Notes: generated by a model not told the origin, from the sequence alone. A DNA stretch of 64,000 nt from Lepidostoma basale (GCA_022606425.2 JAHDVF020001361.1:124001-188000); one strand, 5' to 3'; counted from the stretch's first letter, positions 8,201 to 18,139 are shown. Program-made: numbers and translations.

Positions 8201-10837
8201 TCTGCTGGTATGGAGACCATACACCACTCGCGTATTCTAATTTTGATCTATCGATGCTGTTAAACATTGATGTCATCGCTTCGGGATTTCGGAACTGTTT
8301 GCAAGTTCTTAAGACAAAATCTAGAAGTTTATAGCCAATCGATGCCAACATTAACACGTGATCAGAAAAAGTCAGCCTGGGATATTCTCTATATTATATA
8401 TGAGGGTATTATTTGCAAACCCGGCTAACTCCACCAACAATCAAAAGTGAGATACGAATTGGGTCTTATTCATAATACATTTGCACACAATTTTTATTGA
8501 TTTTCAGTTTCACATTCGGCTTCATTCTGAAGAATTTTGCTTTTAAAATATAGGGTTTGTTGCAAACATGGCAACCTCCACTTGAGTGTTGCAAAGTTGG
8601 CAAACTCCAAAATGAAATTCATTATTTTACTTTAATTATCAACATAATGATGAATATTTCATGGCTGATTACTTTTAAAATACTAACTGGTTGAGATGAA
8701 AAAAATAAATATCGTAAAAAAGCGCATTTTATTAGCGTATCAGTTTTTTTGCGATTTACTGAAAACATCTAATGATGGAGTTTGCCAGATTTGCAACTAA
8801 TACCCTCATATATACTCTATATTATAGACGGAAAAACCCCCCTAAAAAACCTGTTTAAAACTAACTAAAAAACCATTACGCCATTTGTTCTGGAGAGGTA
8901 GACAGAGAAGATGGATCTCTACGCTGCTGTATCCTGGCATCTTCTCAAAACACCTATACATTCACGCATGCTCGTCGATTTTTTCGAATTCAAATGTGGC
9001 CACCTATTACTAATTGATTAATTTGATCATTGTATATTTTCCTCGCCCCATCCTCGGGTTCTATCTCCATCCCACTACTTGTATACAAAATTTTAACCAT
9101 TCTTCTCTCATCCATTTGTTTCATATGACCAAACCCAAGTGTTCACCGCATCCCGTAAGACAAATGTAGGTATTCCATATAGATGGCCCATGGAACCACA
9201 AGACAGATACACTTACAATCACTAAAATCATACACAGAATCGCCGATAACAAACATTACACCAATTTCTAGAACTAAAAATCATATCAATTAAATGTGAT
9301 AACATAAGAAAAGAAAAACACTTGAATAATTCTTTTTTAATTGCAAATCAAATTTAAAACAAAATATTATAGTAGAAATATTACTTTATGACGAAATCCC
9401 ATGGATTGGCAAACGTCTAGGTCAACCGGAGTTAGACTTCGAGGAAGATCTAGACAGTGCCTAATGGATAATGTTCTGGCTGATCTGGCTATGTTGGGCG
9501 AATTGAACTGCTAGGAGCAAAAGGTGTATGATCAAGGAGCTTGGAGGAAAATCATCAAGGAGGCTAAAACTCTTCAAGAGTTGTATGGCCATAGGAAGGA
9601 AGGAAGAACAAAATCACACACAAACTAGACACTGCAATTTTACTGTAAAATATTGTGGCTCTGATTTTTCGCCGCTGCTGTAGCAGTGTCCCATTCCTTT
9701 GAAATTGAAGAGACTTAATTTGTAATCTACACAATAGTAATTTTTGTTTTAGATTCTACCTCTCGGATATCAGTTCTGACAACATCGTTTTACCAGACGA
9801 TGACAGATTCGCAAGTGATCCCATGGTTGTGGATCTGGAGCATGTCATCGTGCTGGACAAGAAGGCCGTTGGACCTCCTTCGTGGAGCGAGGTTCACTCT
9901 AACGAGGATATTTACTGCCCTGACTGCTTCGCATTCTCTATCCAAGCGCTGTGCAGCCACCGGCTTAGCGACTTTAATATCTACAGCGTGTGCAGACTCT
10001 TGGAAGATGAAGTGTTGAAAGACATACCGCAGTTCGTAATTCAGGTCATTATACATCTGTTTTGCTTGTTATGTGAATTACTCGTCATGAGAGGTGCTCC
10101 AAATCTCTTGATGAAAGTTTATTTTAAATAATTATGAAATAAAACAATGTTTTTTTTTTTTTACAAATACTAGTAGCATATATACACCTTTCAAAAATTT
10201 GTCAGACGTGGTGGTCGTAAGAATGCGGAATGGGGAATGTTGTATTACATAAAGCGATTGCTTAACCCAACCAATGACTGGTCATAAGTCCTGTAAACGC
10301 CTCGACCACTGTATTCCGTTTCCAAAAATAATTTACATCTTTCTCTCTTGAGATACAATTAATCCTTAAAATGTTTTTTGACTACACCCACTTTTGTCTT
10401 TATTTCGACAGTGACCACCCCTGATCTGTATTATATAAAGAAGTCAGTTAATAAAAATCTTACCAGTCTGTTGATGCCAGCGAGCCTGGCGAAACCGGTC
10501 GCTATCTAATTAAAGACAAGGGTGGAAATTGTTAAAAAAACATTGTTTCATTTAATTGTTGTTGTTTCATAAAATAAATTAATATCCAGTATATAATGGA
10601 GTTCGAGTGTCAACCCTTATGTATGGAAGTGAAGCTTGGAGCTGGCAAATATGTGATAATTAATTTTCTAAAATATTTTTTTTTCAGAAATCGCCAAATA
10701 TCAAGGAGTTATTATCGGAGTGTGTTAGACCAAAAAGGACGCCCATCGATCGGTTCGTGGCTGCAAAACGACTGTCGGAAGAGCTGACCAACATCTTGAG
10801 GGTTTTCACTGACAATAAACTTGAAGAAAGTTCATGA
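4620..10837 (+). CDS. DIPK2-family divergent protein kinase (DIA1/C3orf58-like), whole gene
   Basis: Four exons (4620-5201, 7380-7570, 9753-10044, 10688-10837) join in one frame to 404 residues, close to the roughly 430 of the vertebrate proteins. The order is: an N-terminal hydrophobic signal or anchor (residues 3-20), a cysteine-rich KCPACYG motif (40-46), a candidate lysine in AVVKKLA matching the kinase ATP-anchor region, a conserved SINPEP, the YYGACGR block, a catalytic-loop-like YLSDISSDN, and VVDLEHV in the place of the metal-binding DFG. A cysteine-rich C-terminal lobe follows. Family members act in the secretory pathway or are secreted, and their enzymatic activity is poorly defined. 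The introns hold a LINE-A, a Jockey-like LINE, a hAT MITE, and family B and D repeats. An AATAAA lies at 11002. Whether it is the insect counterpart of DIPK2A or DIPK2B cannot be settled here. Confidence 0.9.
5215..5862 (+). mobile_element. LINE-A 3' fragment in DIPK2 intron 1
   Basis: The copy begins at YLGSMFTRDGR, continues through KKARMAVHNGVLLP, MYGSEARNWQRKDESRINA and KGSLRWFGHMERMN, and is frameshifted near 5620. It ends with the terminal RACMTRCMNVEEAREI block and GGTTAGTTAGTTAG. Its 5' break lies about 13 bp inside the intron, leaving almost no original sequence between donor and insertion. Confidence 0.85.
5945..6120. repeat. Family A palindrome (degraded)
   Basis: The two arms are GAAAACGTCAGTTTTCTAGA... 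and its near-complement ending CCAGAAAACTGATACTTTC, around a central GCATTATCAAATGCGAAACA. It has the same layout as the well-preserved copy at 42839-43009, including the GAAACATGTCATTC box. Confidence 0.75.
6130..6378 (-). mobile_element. Jockey-like LINE 3' fragment
   Basis: The minus-strand 3' end of the family is better seen at 59596-60310: the GAACAGGTAAAATACCAGGAAC end, the TGACTTTAGAGAG block, and degraded DVFHIS and RTNL-type coding blocks. It is directly followed by the hAT MITE at 6387. Confidence 0.65.
6387..6634. mobile_element. hAT-type MITE with 8-bp target duplication
   Basis: A 248-bp element is bounded by near-perfect inverted repeats about 66 bp long that start CAGTGGCGGTACTCCCAT. 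The flanks are GTCTTACA (6379-6386) and GTCCTACA (6635-6642), an 8-bp duplication with one mismatch. CAGTGGCG termini and 8-bp duplications are typical of hAT elements. It has no coding capacity, and its source transposase is not in the window. Confidence 0.88.
6650..7122 (-). mobile_element. LINE-B 3' region, two open frames
   Basis: Minus strand: WTKIFDMCFLPVLTYGLET, then QRAMERKMLNISLRDRKRN and VADVACIIASLKFGIGPAI, followed after a frameshift by GAQDAPLPRTGHRNPSRPQA, RWSDDIKGVVG and the end block. This is the C-terminal segment of an RTE-like pol protein, lacking the catalytic reverse-transcriptase core. Confidence 0.75.
7125..7330 (-). mobile_element. Jockey-like LINE fragment
   Basis: The minus strand matches the RYLYMREYGSY...ILY.TAFLLG segment of the Jockey-like family, with several substitutions and a stop. 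It ends about 50 bp before DIPK2 exon 2. Confidence 0.6.
7380..7570 (+). CDS. DIPK2-like gene, coding exon 2
   Basis: The acceptor is TTGATTTCAG and the donor is GTAATT, with phase 0 in and phase 2 out. The 63 codons plus two bases carry PTYYGACGRTTLQQYGG and a following helix-rich stretch AEIAIKLLHMANTF, which matches the DIPK2 'YLGACGR ... LAWQLMEIA' region. Confidence 0.9.
7785..8370 (-). mobile_element. Jockey-clade LINE, reverse-transcriptase C-terminal region
   Basis: A 190-residue open frame reads GYKLLDFVLRTCKQFRNPE, RSKLEYASGVWSPYQQKY, QIQKKLLRYLYMRMNGVYP and LLINTEYRSLESRRK. These are the post-catalytic thumb and C-terminal motifs shared by Jockey/R1-type non-LTR elements. It is 5'-truncated, lies in DIPK2 intron 2, and is a different subfamily from the (TTTGA)n-tailed copies. 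Confidence 0.8.
8371..8850. other. AT-rich intronic DNA
   Basis: No coding frame or known family was seen. TATATGAGGGTATTATTTGCAA near 8396 and TTGCAACTAATACCCTCATATA near 8795 are a short inverted pair, so 8396-8816 may be an unrecognised terminal-inverted-repeat element. Confidence 0.45.
8860..9165 (-). mobile_element. Highly diverged LINE-A 3' end
   Basis: The minus-strand LINE-A terminal block is recognisable through ACTAACTAAAAAACCATTACGCC, ACAGAGAAGATGG and the ATTGATTAATTTGATCAT segment, with many substitutions. Confidence 0.55.
9405..9615 (+). mobile_element. LINE-C 3' fragment
   Basis: The plus strand reads STGVRLRGRSRQCLMDNVLA, DLAMLGELNC, a stop, then VYDQGAWRKIIKEAKTLQELYGHRK. 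A sister copy lies inside the hAT remnant at 35265-35520. The segment is the basic C-terminal end of an RTE-like pol. Confidence 0.65.
9753..10044 (+). CDS. DIPK2-like gene, coding exon 3
   Basis: The acceptor is GTTTTAG and the donor GTCATT, phase 2 in and phase 0 out. It encodes FYLSDISSDNIVLPDDDRF, then VVDLEHVIVLDKKAVG, then a cysteine-rich DIYCPDCFAFSIQALCSH. The Asp of LSDISSDN and the Asp of VVDLEHV sit where kinases place the catalytic and metal-binding residues. Confidence 0.9.
10165..10377 (-). repeat. Family B repeat, single arm
   Basis: The sequence from CACCTTTCAAAAATTTGTC through GTGGTGGTCGTAAGAATGCGG and AACCAATGACTGGTCATAAG to GAGATACAATTAATCCTT matches the palindromic copies at 53920-54279 and 57960-58188, but only one arm is present. 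Confidence 0.75.
10378..10580 (+). repeat. Family D repeat with hammerhead-like hairpin
   Basis: The sequence runs CTTTATTTCGACAGTGACCA... to GATGCCAGCGAGCCTGGCGA, AACCGGTCGCTATC and a TAAAGACAAGGGTGGAAATT end. The hairpin at 10468-10500 is CUGUUGA, U, GCCAG-CGAGC-CUGGC, GAAAC, CG, GUC. Confidence 0.7.
10588..10648 (+). mobile_element. Short LINE-A fragment
   Basis: About 60 bp (NGVRVSTLMYGSEAWSWQ equivalent) inserted 40 bp before DIPK2 exon 4. It is too short to say more. Confidence 0.7.
10688..10837 (+). CDS. DIPK2-like gene, terminal coding exon 4
   Basis: The acceptor is TTTTTTTCAG. The 49 codons plus TGA read KSPNIKELLSECVRPKRTP, then RFVAAKRLSEELTNIL, equivalent to the 'LLDECANPKKRYGRFQAAKEL' end of vertebrate DIPK2A. 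The stop is at 10835-10837. Confidence 0.9.
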   Translation, partial: KSPNIKELLSECVRPKRTPIDRFVAAKRLSEELTNILRVFTDNKLEESS

Positions 10838-11001
10838 CTATTGACGGGGGATCTATGATCCATCCTTCGATGAAATGACTTATTATGTTTATATATGACT
10901 GACTAACAGAAATAATAATAATTATAAGCTTTTATAAATGTTAAGAATATACTCCATCAGGCGTTAACCTGTCCGGTATTGAGTTTTTTTGAACTCAACA
11001 A

Positions 11002-11007
11002 AATAAA
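11002..11007 (+). terminator. Poly(A) signal of the DIPK2-like gene
   Basis: AATAAA occurs 165 bp after the stop codon, at the expected distance for the last exon. Confidence 0.6.
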
Positions 11008-11214
11008 GAGATTTCAATGCCAAATCATAGAATGTGAAATTACAGTACATTTTTACTTACTACAAATTAATCAATATTAAGGGGGAAAGCCACTGTGACG
11101 GCCAAAAAAATATGTGATTTTCGGGATTTTTTTACTGGGATAATTACAGAATATGGGGATTGCAGTTTTTAAAAAAAAATTATTAGGTGGGTGTATATTC
11201 AATATAGTTTTTAT

Positions 11215-11526
11215 AATTATAAGAAGTGAATGCGCTGCGAATGAAATTGTTATGAACAAAATAATTAGATGGTTAGGACACATGGAAAGAATGAGTGAAG
11301 ACAGAATGGGGAAGAAGGTATACGTAAGCGACGTGAACGGAGCTAGAAATAGAGGAAGGCCGAAGAAAACGTGGCACGATCAAGTCAATCAAATAATAAA
11401 TGTCGGTCACGTGAGGAGTCTGAAACCATGTATGAATGTGGAGGAGGCGAGAGAAGTATGTCAGGAGAGAACAGTGTGGCGTTCCATTATTTCTGCCTAC
11501 CCCTCTGGGGAGATGGCGTGATGGTT
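11215..11526 (+). mobile_element. LINE-A 3' fragment
   Basis: The copy reads RSECAANEIVMNKIIRWLGH, MERMSEDRMGKKVYVSDVNG and ARNRGRPKKTWHDQVNQIIN, with a small deletion, then the EVCQERTVWRSIISAYPSGE end and GATGGTTAG. Confidence 0.8.
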
Positions 11527-11904
11527 AGAAAAAGTCAACCATCGTCGGTCTGTCAGAACAGATCTTTAGTTTATTTAACACAATTATGATCATGAGAAGT
11601 ACAAAATCTTCTTTTACTTTTCAAATAAAATTATGGAACTATACACAAATCGCAGCTTGACATTAAAAGGTTGGCAAGCAACACGAGAGTGATGACATCA
11701 CAGAATATTTCTGATGTGAATTAATCCGTCGGTATTATAGTTACATGTCTTTGGAACATTTGTGTCAAATGGTTCACAGATGTCAGTATCGTCCGGTATT
11801 CGGGGAAAAATTTAAAAATAAATTATTTGAAGACGCAACCGTACCGTTACTGGCATACCACCAGGCAGGTTGATAATGAATTTCTCATACTTTGTTTAAG
11901 CGAA

Positions 11905-12345
11905 AACGGCCGTTCACAATGGAGTTCTGGTCCCAACCCTAATGTATGGAAGCGAAGCATGGAATTGGCAGAAGAAGGATGAGAGCAGAATAAATGTGGT
12001 AGAGATGATGATGAGGTCCCTAAGACGTATGTGTGGTAGAATGATATGCAACAGAATCTCAAATGCTAATATAAGAAAGGAATGTAGAGCGGAAGAAGGT
12101 ATTATGAACAAAATCTTAAAACGATCGCTGCGTTGGTTAGGACATATGGAGCGCATGGATGGAGATAGAATGGTTAAGAAAGTATACATTAATGATGTAA
12201 ATGGGGTACAGAGTCGAGGCAGACCGGGTCAAATCAAATTTTAAATGTTGGTCATGTTAGAAGTCGGAAGAATCGATGCGCGTGTTTGTGGAGCAAGCTA
12301 GAGAGGTGTGCCAGGATAGAGTAGTCTGGCAGTCCATTCTCTCTA
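11905..12345 (+). mobile_element. LINE-A 3' fragment
   Basis: It contains MYGSEAWNWQKKDESRINVV, RMICNRISNANIRKECRAEE and KRSLRWLGHMERMDGDRM, and loses frame near 12230. The terminal TTAG tail is missing and the sequence passes into unrelated DNA at about 12345. Confidence 0.75.
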
Positions 12346-12539
12346 ATATTGTTTTATTAATCTTCTCTTCTAGCGGTTTCCTTTATTTGGGGTCAGCTCT
12401 TCCAATAGAACAGTGCCAAGATTTAGTATTGTTATTTATGATAATTTATTTTTTAAATGTGCCATTTTGTAAGCTCAATTACCCCAAAGGGGCACTGGGA
12501 AAAAATTGAACAAACAGTGCAGAGTTTAGTCTACACTGC

Positions 12540-12760
12540 GATCAGCTAAGTCTTCTGCGATCGGTAGGTTGACTGTGCCAAAACGCTGTCCAAGCACAAA
12601 CTTTGGCGACCGAGCCTTCGCGGTAGCCGACCCTTCAGCCTGGAACAATCTTCCAGCAGACTTTAAGTGCATTGAGAATCAATCAGAGTTTAGATCGAGA
12701 CTCAAAACGCACCTTTTCAATTTATCATTTCCTGACAGGAAGGGCTGATCGACTTCGGCA
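12540..12760 (+). mobile_element. CR1/L2-type LINE C-terminus
   Basis: The plus strand encodes GDRAFAVADPSAWNNLPADF, then NQSEFRSRLKTHLFNLSF, the conserved extreme C-terminus of CR1/L2-like pol proteins, followed by a stop. The rest of the element is absent. Confidence 0.7.
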
Positions 12761-12879
12761 GGTGCAGCCCTCATACTAAATATGTTTATTATTTTTGTTA
12801 TCATTTTTAATATTATTATTATCTAGTTGATAAAACGGAGCATCTTCTACAACGCCCTTGAGATGAGTAATTCATAAAA

Positions 12880-13580
12880 ATGGCGCTCTATGAATTATCC
12901 AATTTATTATTATTATTATTTAGTAGACTCTTAACTCTTTGCACGCTAACGTATCAACTGTTGATACGGCAAAAAGTCCATACTCACAACTTTGACTGCC
13001 GATATTACAGCGCTCTTTTGTCAAAAATGTATTTCCCGCTCACTTGGACATTCGTACAACTATCACGATGCCGATATCTACAAGAATTTCTCAAAAATAT
13101 AATTGTATTTCATAAGAAAACATCGATAATCAAGTGCGCGTCTTTGCGCCTTCGAGTGTCATAGTTTACAATTTTGTCAACAGATGGCATTAGTAAGTAA
13201 ATGTAATGAATGGTTGCAGTAAAATATATAATATAGAACAAAATTGCATACTTAGTTATTTTTGTATTTTTTTGGTACTTAGTGCCTATTTTACTGCAAT
13301 GTAATATTTCGAACACACACGCTAAGTGAATGGCGCGACCACATTCGAAAGACACAGTATGTTTTTGTTTTTATATACATCTAAGAGTGTTGACCCACTG
13401 TTTTCATATTGTAGAGAATAATCTGTTCTGTCTATATAGTCCAATAAATCATGCCATAATGCTATAATTTGTAATTTAATTGCGTACATAGGTATTTGAA
13501 AATATGTACCGCGTAGGGGTTAGATAAAAGACGAGCAAATTAACGCGTGGAAAAGTTTAAATTTAACATCACTATTCTCA
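12880..13580. other. Non-coding, possible DNA-transposon remnants
   Basis: No coding frame was supported. TTAACTCTTTGCACGCTAAC near 12930 resembles a piggyBac-type terminus at a TTAA site, but no partner end was found. Confidence 0.3.
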
Positions 13581-13589
13581 TACTCAATA

Positions 13590-13870
13590 ATATCAGGCAA
13601 GCTATTCCACGCCAACGGACCCGTAATGCTGAAAACACGATTGTAAAAACTTGCTTTATTGGCTCAGTCTGGAATCATAATGTTATTTGCATTTGTTTCT
13701 TTTAATCGGAGTGAGTGCTGGCATGAGTGTCACGCAGATGTACGAAATATACTGTGAAATGATTAAGGAGTATGGTAGCTTTCCATTGCTCCATCCCGCA
13801 GTATTTCTTTTGGGAATATTGGCTACCAATTCTTTGCAGCTTCGAAGATATGGGTTTTTCATAACCACTG
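13590..13870 (+). mobile_element. Jockey-like LINE fragment
   Basis: The blocks MYEIYCEMIKEYGSFPLL, HPAVFLLGILATNSLQLRRY and GFFITT match the thumb segment of the (TTTGA)n-tailed family. The copy breaks off after about 280 bp. Confidence 0.7.
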
Positions 13871-14559
13871 TAAAACTGAAGATGCAATCGTGTTTGCATT
13901 GTATATTTCATTGTGCTATTGATAATATCATAAATAATTCAGAGGTTGTGAAACTAATTGGGTCTGCTCGGAGGTGGACATATTTCATGACAGTGGGAGT
14001 TACCTCAGGAATTCAATATTAATGTTATGACTCTTTCTAGTTCTTACTCTTTATGTTTTTTTAAAAATATTTTTTCTTTTATAAATTCTTACTATGTAAT
14101 CGCAAACGATCTGGAATATATATTTTTTAAATATAAATGAAATGTTATTATTATGTTATTATTAAAACACTTTATTTAACTTTTTAGTTTGTTTATCTCA
14201 ACATGTTTCAACCTTATGTAGTTGTGAATGGGCGAAATATTGACTGTTATGTGTCTGGAAGAAAACAAAACATTTTTTTAAATATTTGAAATGATTTCGT
14301 AGTTTTTCTCGGCGCTACATTCTGGTGTTTATTTTGGCCTCCTGCGAAACAATCCTCCCCTGGCTTCTGTCCCTGGACATCCGTCTCCATTCTCCAGATG
14401 TTTCAAGTTTCCTCCAATCATTGGTCCTTGTGTTTTTGCCTAGGACGTTGTCCATTGGGGAGTTTTTTTCTTAAAATATAACCAACACAAAGGTGTTGGT
14501 TATATTTTAACATAGGAACTAAATCAATGATTTTAAAATTAATTAAGCAATGCTTCTGT

Positions 14560-14665
14560 ATTCTAGAAGTTTTATTATATTTTATAGGAATGACATGTTT
14601 CGCCTTGCTAAGGCATTATTCTATGAAATAGATTTCGAGTTTTAAATCATTGTCAGAGAAACAAT
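14560..14665. repeat. Family A repeat, partial
   Basis: TTCTAGAAGTTTTATTATAT, then GGAATGACATGTTTCGCCTT and GCTAAGGCATTATT. One arm only. Confidence 0.7.
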
Positions 14666-14675
14666 AATTTTGTAT

Positions 14676-14762
14676 TAGAAAAGGAATCGGGTCATGTCCA
14701 GGCTTGAACCCATGTCCCCTGGATTACGAGGCAAGTATTTTGTCCCTTAGACCACTACTTCT
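14676..14762 (-). repeat. SINE-2 (tRNA-derived) head
   Basis: The minus strand carries TGGTCTAAGGGACAAAATAC and then a box-B-like GGGTTCAAGCCTGG, as in the longer copy at 48195-48365. It is not a functional tRNA: acceptor pairing is absent. Confidence 0.6.
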
Positions 14763-14814
14763 TCTTAAACAGCCGTTGTCGTCTACTGTTGGACATAGGC
14801 CTCCCCCATACTTC

Positions 14815-15335
14815 TCTCGAGGAATCTCTACATGAGGGAGTATAGTAGTTATCCATGGCTCTATCCCACGGTATTTCTTTTAGGAATGCTCGGAACTAAT
14901 TCTTTACAGCTTCGAAGAGATGGGCATCTCACAACCCATTTCTTTAAATTAATCAGGGGATATTTCGAGAACTGGGCCGTGCTAGAGGGTGTTAGTGTTT
15001 TTGTCCCTGATAGATTTCTCCGACCGGTTTTACCAACCGGCCTCCAGAACCAATCTGCCTCTGGTGACACCGGTGGGAAGAGCAATTTGTCTGCTGAACG
15101 CGGTCTCCTCGGAGATCGACGTATTTTATATAAGTGAAGGTACGTTCAGGGGACAAATACTCTTGACTTTAGAAAGTATCTTGTCTTCCTAATGTCGAAC
15201 CATCTCTAATGCGTTCCTAGTACTATGTTGTATTTTTATAATATTTTACCTGTACTCAATAGATGCCTTAAACATTTTCCTGTTTGTAATGTCTTTTGAG
15301 TTAATAAACTGATTTGATTTGATTTGATTCTCCAC
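14815..15335 (+). mobile_element. Jockey-like LINE 3' end, (TTTGA)n tail
   Basis: The 101-residue open part reads MREYSSYPWLYPTVFLLGML and GTNSLQLRRDGHLTTHFFKL, then frameshifts within RTNLPLVTPVGRAICLLNAV. A roughly 200-bp 3' UTR follows with GATGCCTTAAAC and a tail of repeated TTTGA at 15311-15329. Confidence 0.8.
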
Positions 15336-15714
15336 GTATTCCTGTCTTATGCCTTTCATATCCAATCCGACCATCAACTGGGGGGTTTATTTTATCTTCG
15401 CAGGGTCTCCACTCCTTCTGGTACATCTATCGTCTACCAATCTAGCAACATGTCCGGCAAATGACAATTTAAGCTTGGCTACCAGACCACTACACAACTT
15501 TTTATTTTCTCATGTTTTTGCAGGAATATTTAATGGTGGGGAAAAAGGATTGCCCAATGGAATTGGAATTTAGGTTAGGTTCAAATTCAAAAGCCAAAAT
15601 ATCATAAAATGAGGAAATTACATATACATAAATTAAAGCACATATGTATTTTGGACGTTTTATTTTTCATTTGGTAAGGTTGGGTTTTGATTCATATAAT
15701 TTTATCTCAGCTCA

Positions 15715-16260
15715 GATCGGATAAGGTTAGGTTAGTTCTTTTCCGTGTTAAGTAGCTTTTTATGTTCGGTTATCTTCCATTTTACAATTGGTTACATACG
15801 CTTTCATATTAGGTTAAATTCCTTTTTTACGTAAGGTTAGATTCCTTTTCGTGTAAGGTTACAATCCCCTTCATGCAAGGTTACATTCCCTTTCATATAA
15901 GGTTACATTCCCTTTCAGGCAAGGTAATATTTTCTTTCGTGTAAAGTTACTTTCCCTTTTATAAAAAGTAACATTCTCCTTCGTATAGGATTACATTCCA
16001 ATTCATTTAAGTTTACAATACGTTTACATTTGTTTTTAAATCTTCGTATTGTGTTATATTATATACCTTGCATGTAAGGATATAACCTTGTTATATAAGA
16101 TTAAATCCAATTCATGTTAAGTTACATTTCTTTGCATGAAAGGATACATTCTTTTTAATGTTAGGTTACATTCCCTTTCATATAAAGTTACACTTCTATT
16201 AGAATTATGTTACATTCCCTTTCATGCCAGATGATATTGTTTTATCGCATAAGATTATTT
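15715..16260 (+). repeat. Degenerate tandem repeat, unit about 23 bp
   Basis: Some 20 diverged units of the type AAGGTTACATTCCCTTTCAT follow one another (for example at 15855, 15878, 15901, 16154 and 16209). The array ends about 150 bp from the stop codon of the secreted-peptide gene, on its 3' side. Confidence 0.75.
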
Positions 16261-16410
16261 TCCCCGTTTTATTTATCAGATATGGTAAGTTATATTATAT
16301 AAATTTATTTCTGCTGAAGTTATAACATTTTCTGCACAAAACAGGCTTTCGCCAATGTCGAGTTGTGGTTGGTCTGGAGATAGGGGGCACCCCATGCGGC
16401 CGGGGGCGCA

Positions 16411-16532
16411 TCAGTGATGGTGGTCATGGTCTGCGGGCTGCTTGACCCAGAAGCCCCAGGGGGCATGGTGCTCGTGCCCATCATGTTCCGTGGGGCCTCT
16501 GTAAACCTTTATTTGAACGCGACCATAATGTT
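16411..16532 (-). CDS. Secreted His-rich peptide, coding exon 2
   Basis: It completes the split Glu codon and encodes 39 further residues plus TGA at 16413-16411. Ten of these residues are His. The exon is clearly more GC-rich than its surroundings. Confidence 0.85.
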
Positions 16533-17284
16533 CTGGAAAAAAACAAAATCATCTTTATTTTAAATATAGTTTCTTGGACAATTAATATTAAAGAAGACTT
16601 CCGTTTTAAGCAAGTAATATTAAAGTTATATTTTATGGGCATGACATGTTTCGCCTTAATAAGGCATTATTTAATGTCAAAAATACAATAAAAAATATAT
16701 TAAATGTATTAAGAAATACACATAGGTATTGTTTTAAACGAGGAAAACATAAAAGAAAAACAAAGCAATAAGTGAAATGAAAAATAAACAATAGTAAAAA
16801 TTAGATCTTTTAGACACACATGTGTTAAATCTGTATATGATGGAGAATCAAATACAAATATAAGAAGTGAATGAAGTGTGAATGAAAGTGTTATGAACGA
16901 AATAATGAAAGGATCATTTAATGTTGGCCACATGAGGAGTCAGAGAAATCGATGTGCATGTATGACACGATATATGAATGTTGAAGCGATATAAGTATGT
17001 CAGGAACAGTGTGGCGGTCCATTCTTTCTGTTCACCTCTTCGGGGCGACGGCGTGATGTTTAGTTAGTTTAAAAATAAACTATATATTGATAATGCTAAA
17101 TCTTCTCCACTGTATCAAGGCATGAAGAAACCTTAGATGATTCACATTTTTATGTAAAAACTTGGTCCACTAAAAACTCACCATGATCTGAGGCTGCCGA
17201 GTTGAGGTCATCGTAGTCTTGGGGAGCTGGCAGGGCGGAGCACAAGGCCACACACGTGACCACCAGCAAGAGGAAATACTTCAT
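16411..17284 (-). CDS. Secreted histidine-rich small peptide, 74 aa
   Basis: Two coding exons (17284-17182 and 16532-16411) join through donor GTGAGT and acceptor TTTTTTCCAG at a split GAA codon. Residues 1-20 (MKYFLLLVVTCVALCSALPA) form a classical signal peptide with a likely cleavage after ALCSA. The mature part is acidic and His-rich: PAPQDYDDLNSAASDHEHYG, a central VQIKVYRGP, then HDGHEHHAPWGFWVKQP and a DHDHHH end. I do not recognise a named family. Metal binding by the clustered histidines is a guess. A non-coding first exon, a TATA box and AATAAA motifs at 16304-16309 and 16268-16273 (minus strand) support a real transcribed gene. Confidence 0.85.
16600..16700. repeat. Family A fragment in intron 2
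   Basis: TATATTTTATGGGCATGACA, then TGTTTCGCCTTAATAAGGCA and TTATTTAATGTC. Half of a family A palindrome. Confidence 0.65.
16845..17065 (+). mobile_element. LINE-A 3' end with internal deletion
   Basis: The copy passes from AAGTGAATGAAGTGTGAATG and GTTATGAACGAAATAATGAA directly to the CACATGAGGAGTCAGAGAAA end block, and finishes GTGATGTTTAGTTAGTT. It lies in intron 2 of the peptide gene, opposite to transcription. Confidence 0.7.
17182..17284 (-). CDS. Secreted His-rich peptide, coding exon 1
   Basis: The acceptor AG sits immediately before the ATG at 17284, so translation starts with the first bases of this exon. The exon encodes the signal peptide and the first residues of the mature part, and ends CATG before GTGAGT (phase 1). 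Confidence 0.85.
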
Positions 17285-17329
17285 CTAAAAATCACATCAT
17301 ATCCACATCAACCATTGTGTCAAAGTAAA

Positions 17330-18130
17330 AGAATCCACTTTATACTCCAAAACTGTTGTTAATACCAGATTACCCAAGTAAAGGGCACCACATCATAAAA
17401 AGTATCACCCATAACTCTTTTTGGAACCAGATTGTCCAATTTAAAAGTTTCACCACTTAATAAAAAGGGACCCAAATGCGAAACTCTTATAGGAGCCAAT
17501 TTTGCAAAGTTACAAAGTTATTGAAACTAGATTGTTCTCATTATTCTCTCAAGCTCTTAAAATAACTTATTTGTCTACGTTAAAGATCCTTTGTATATCC
17601 TAAAACTGTTATTGGAAGCAGATTACTCAATCGAAAAGTTCTATATTATCTCTTGAAGGAATCAGTTTGCCTTAGTTTAAAGTTTTACTGCATACCATAA
17701 AATTGTTTATGGAAGCAGATTATCAATCGATAGGTTTCATATTAAACTCTCATAGGAACCAGTTAGCCTAAGTTTTGATGCATACCATAACATTTTTAAT
17801 GGAAGTAGAGTACTCAGTTAAAAAGATCCACATTAAATATATGTAGGAACCAGTTTGCCTCAGTTTAAAGTGTGCATACTATAAAACTGTTATAGGGACC
17901 AGATTGCATATATGAAAACTTCCACATTAAACTCTTGTAGAGACCAGTTTGCCCAATTTCACAATTTTGCTGCAAAACATAAAACTGTTATTGCGAGCAG
18001 ATTTCTCAAATGAAAGTTTTGACTACTCTTGTAGGAATCAGTTTGCCCTAGTTTAAAGTCTCAATGCATATCTCAAAACTGTTAAATGAACCAGATTATT
18101 CAATAAAAGACACCTTATTATTAGTTTATG
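17330..18130 (-). repeat. Diverged tandem repeat, unit about 95 bp, in intron 1 of the peptide gene
   Basis: Seven or eight units are recognisable by CATAAAACTGTTATTGGAAC, CAGATTACTCAAT, ACATTAAACTCTTGTAGGAA and CCAGTTTGCCC. Unit starts fall near 17583, 17698, 17788, 17880 and 17976. It fills most of the intron between the leader exon and the signal-peptide exon. Confidence 0.8.
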
Positions 18131-18139
18131 TTATTAAAA

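Noticed and set aside
12930..13330. piggyBac-type element
   Set aside because: One TTAACTCTTTGC-like end is visible, but no matching inverted end or TTAA partner could be found.
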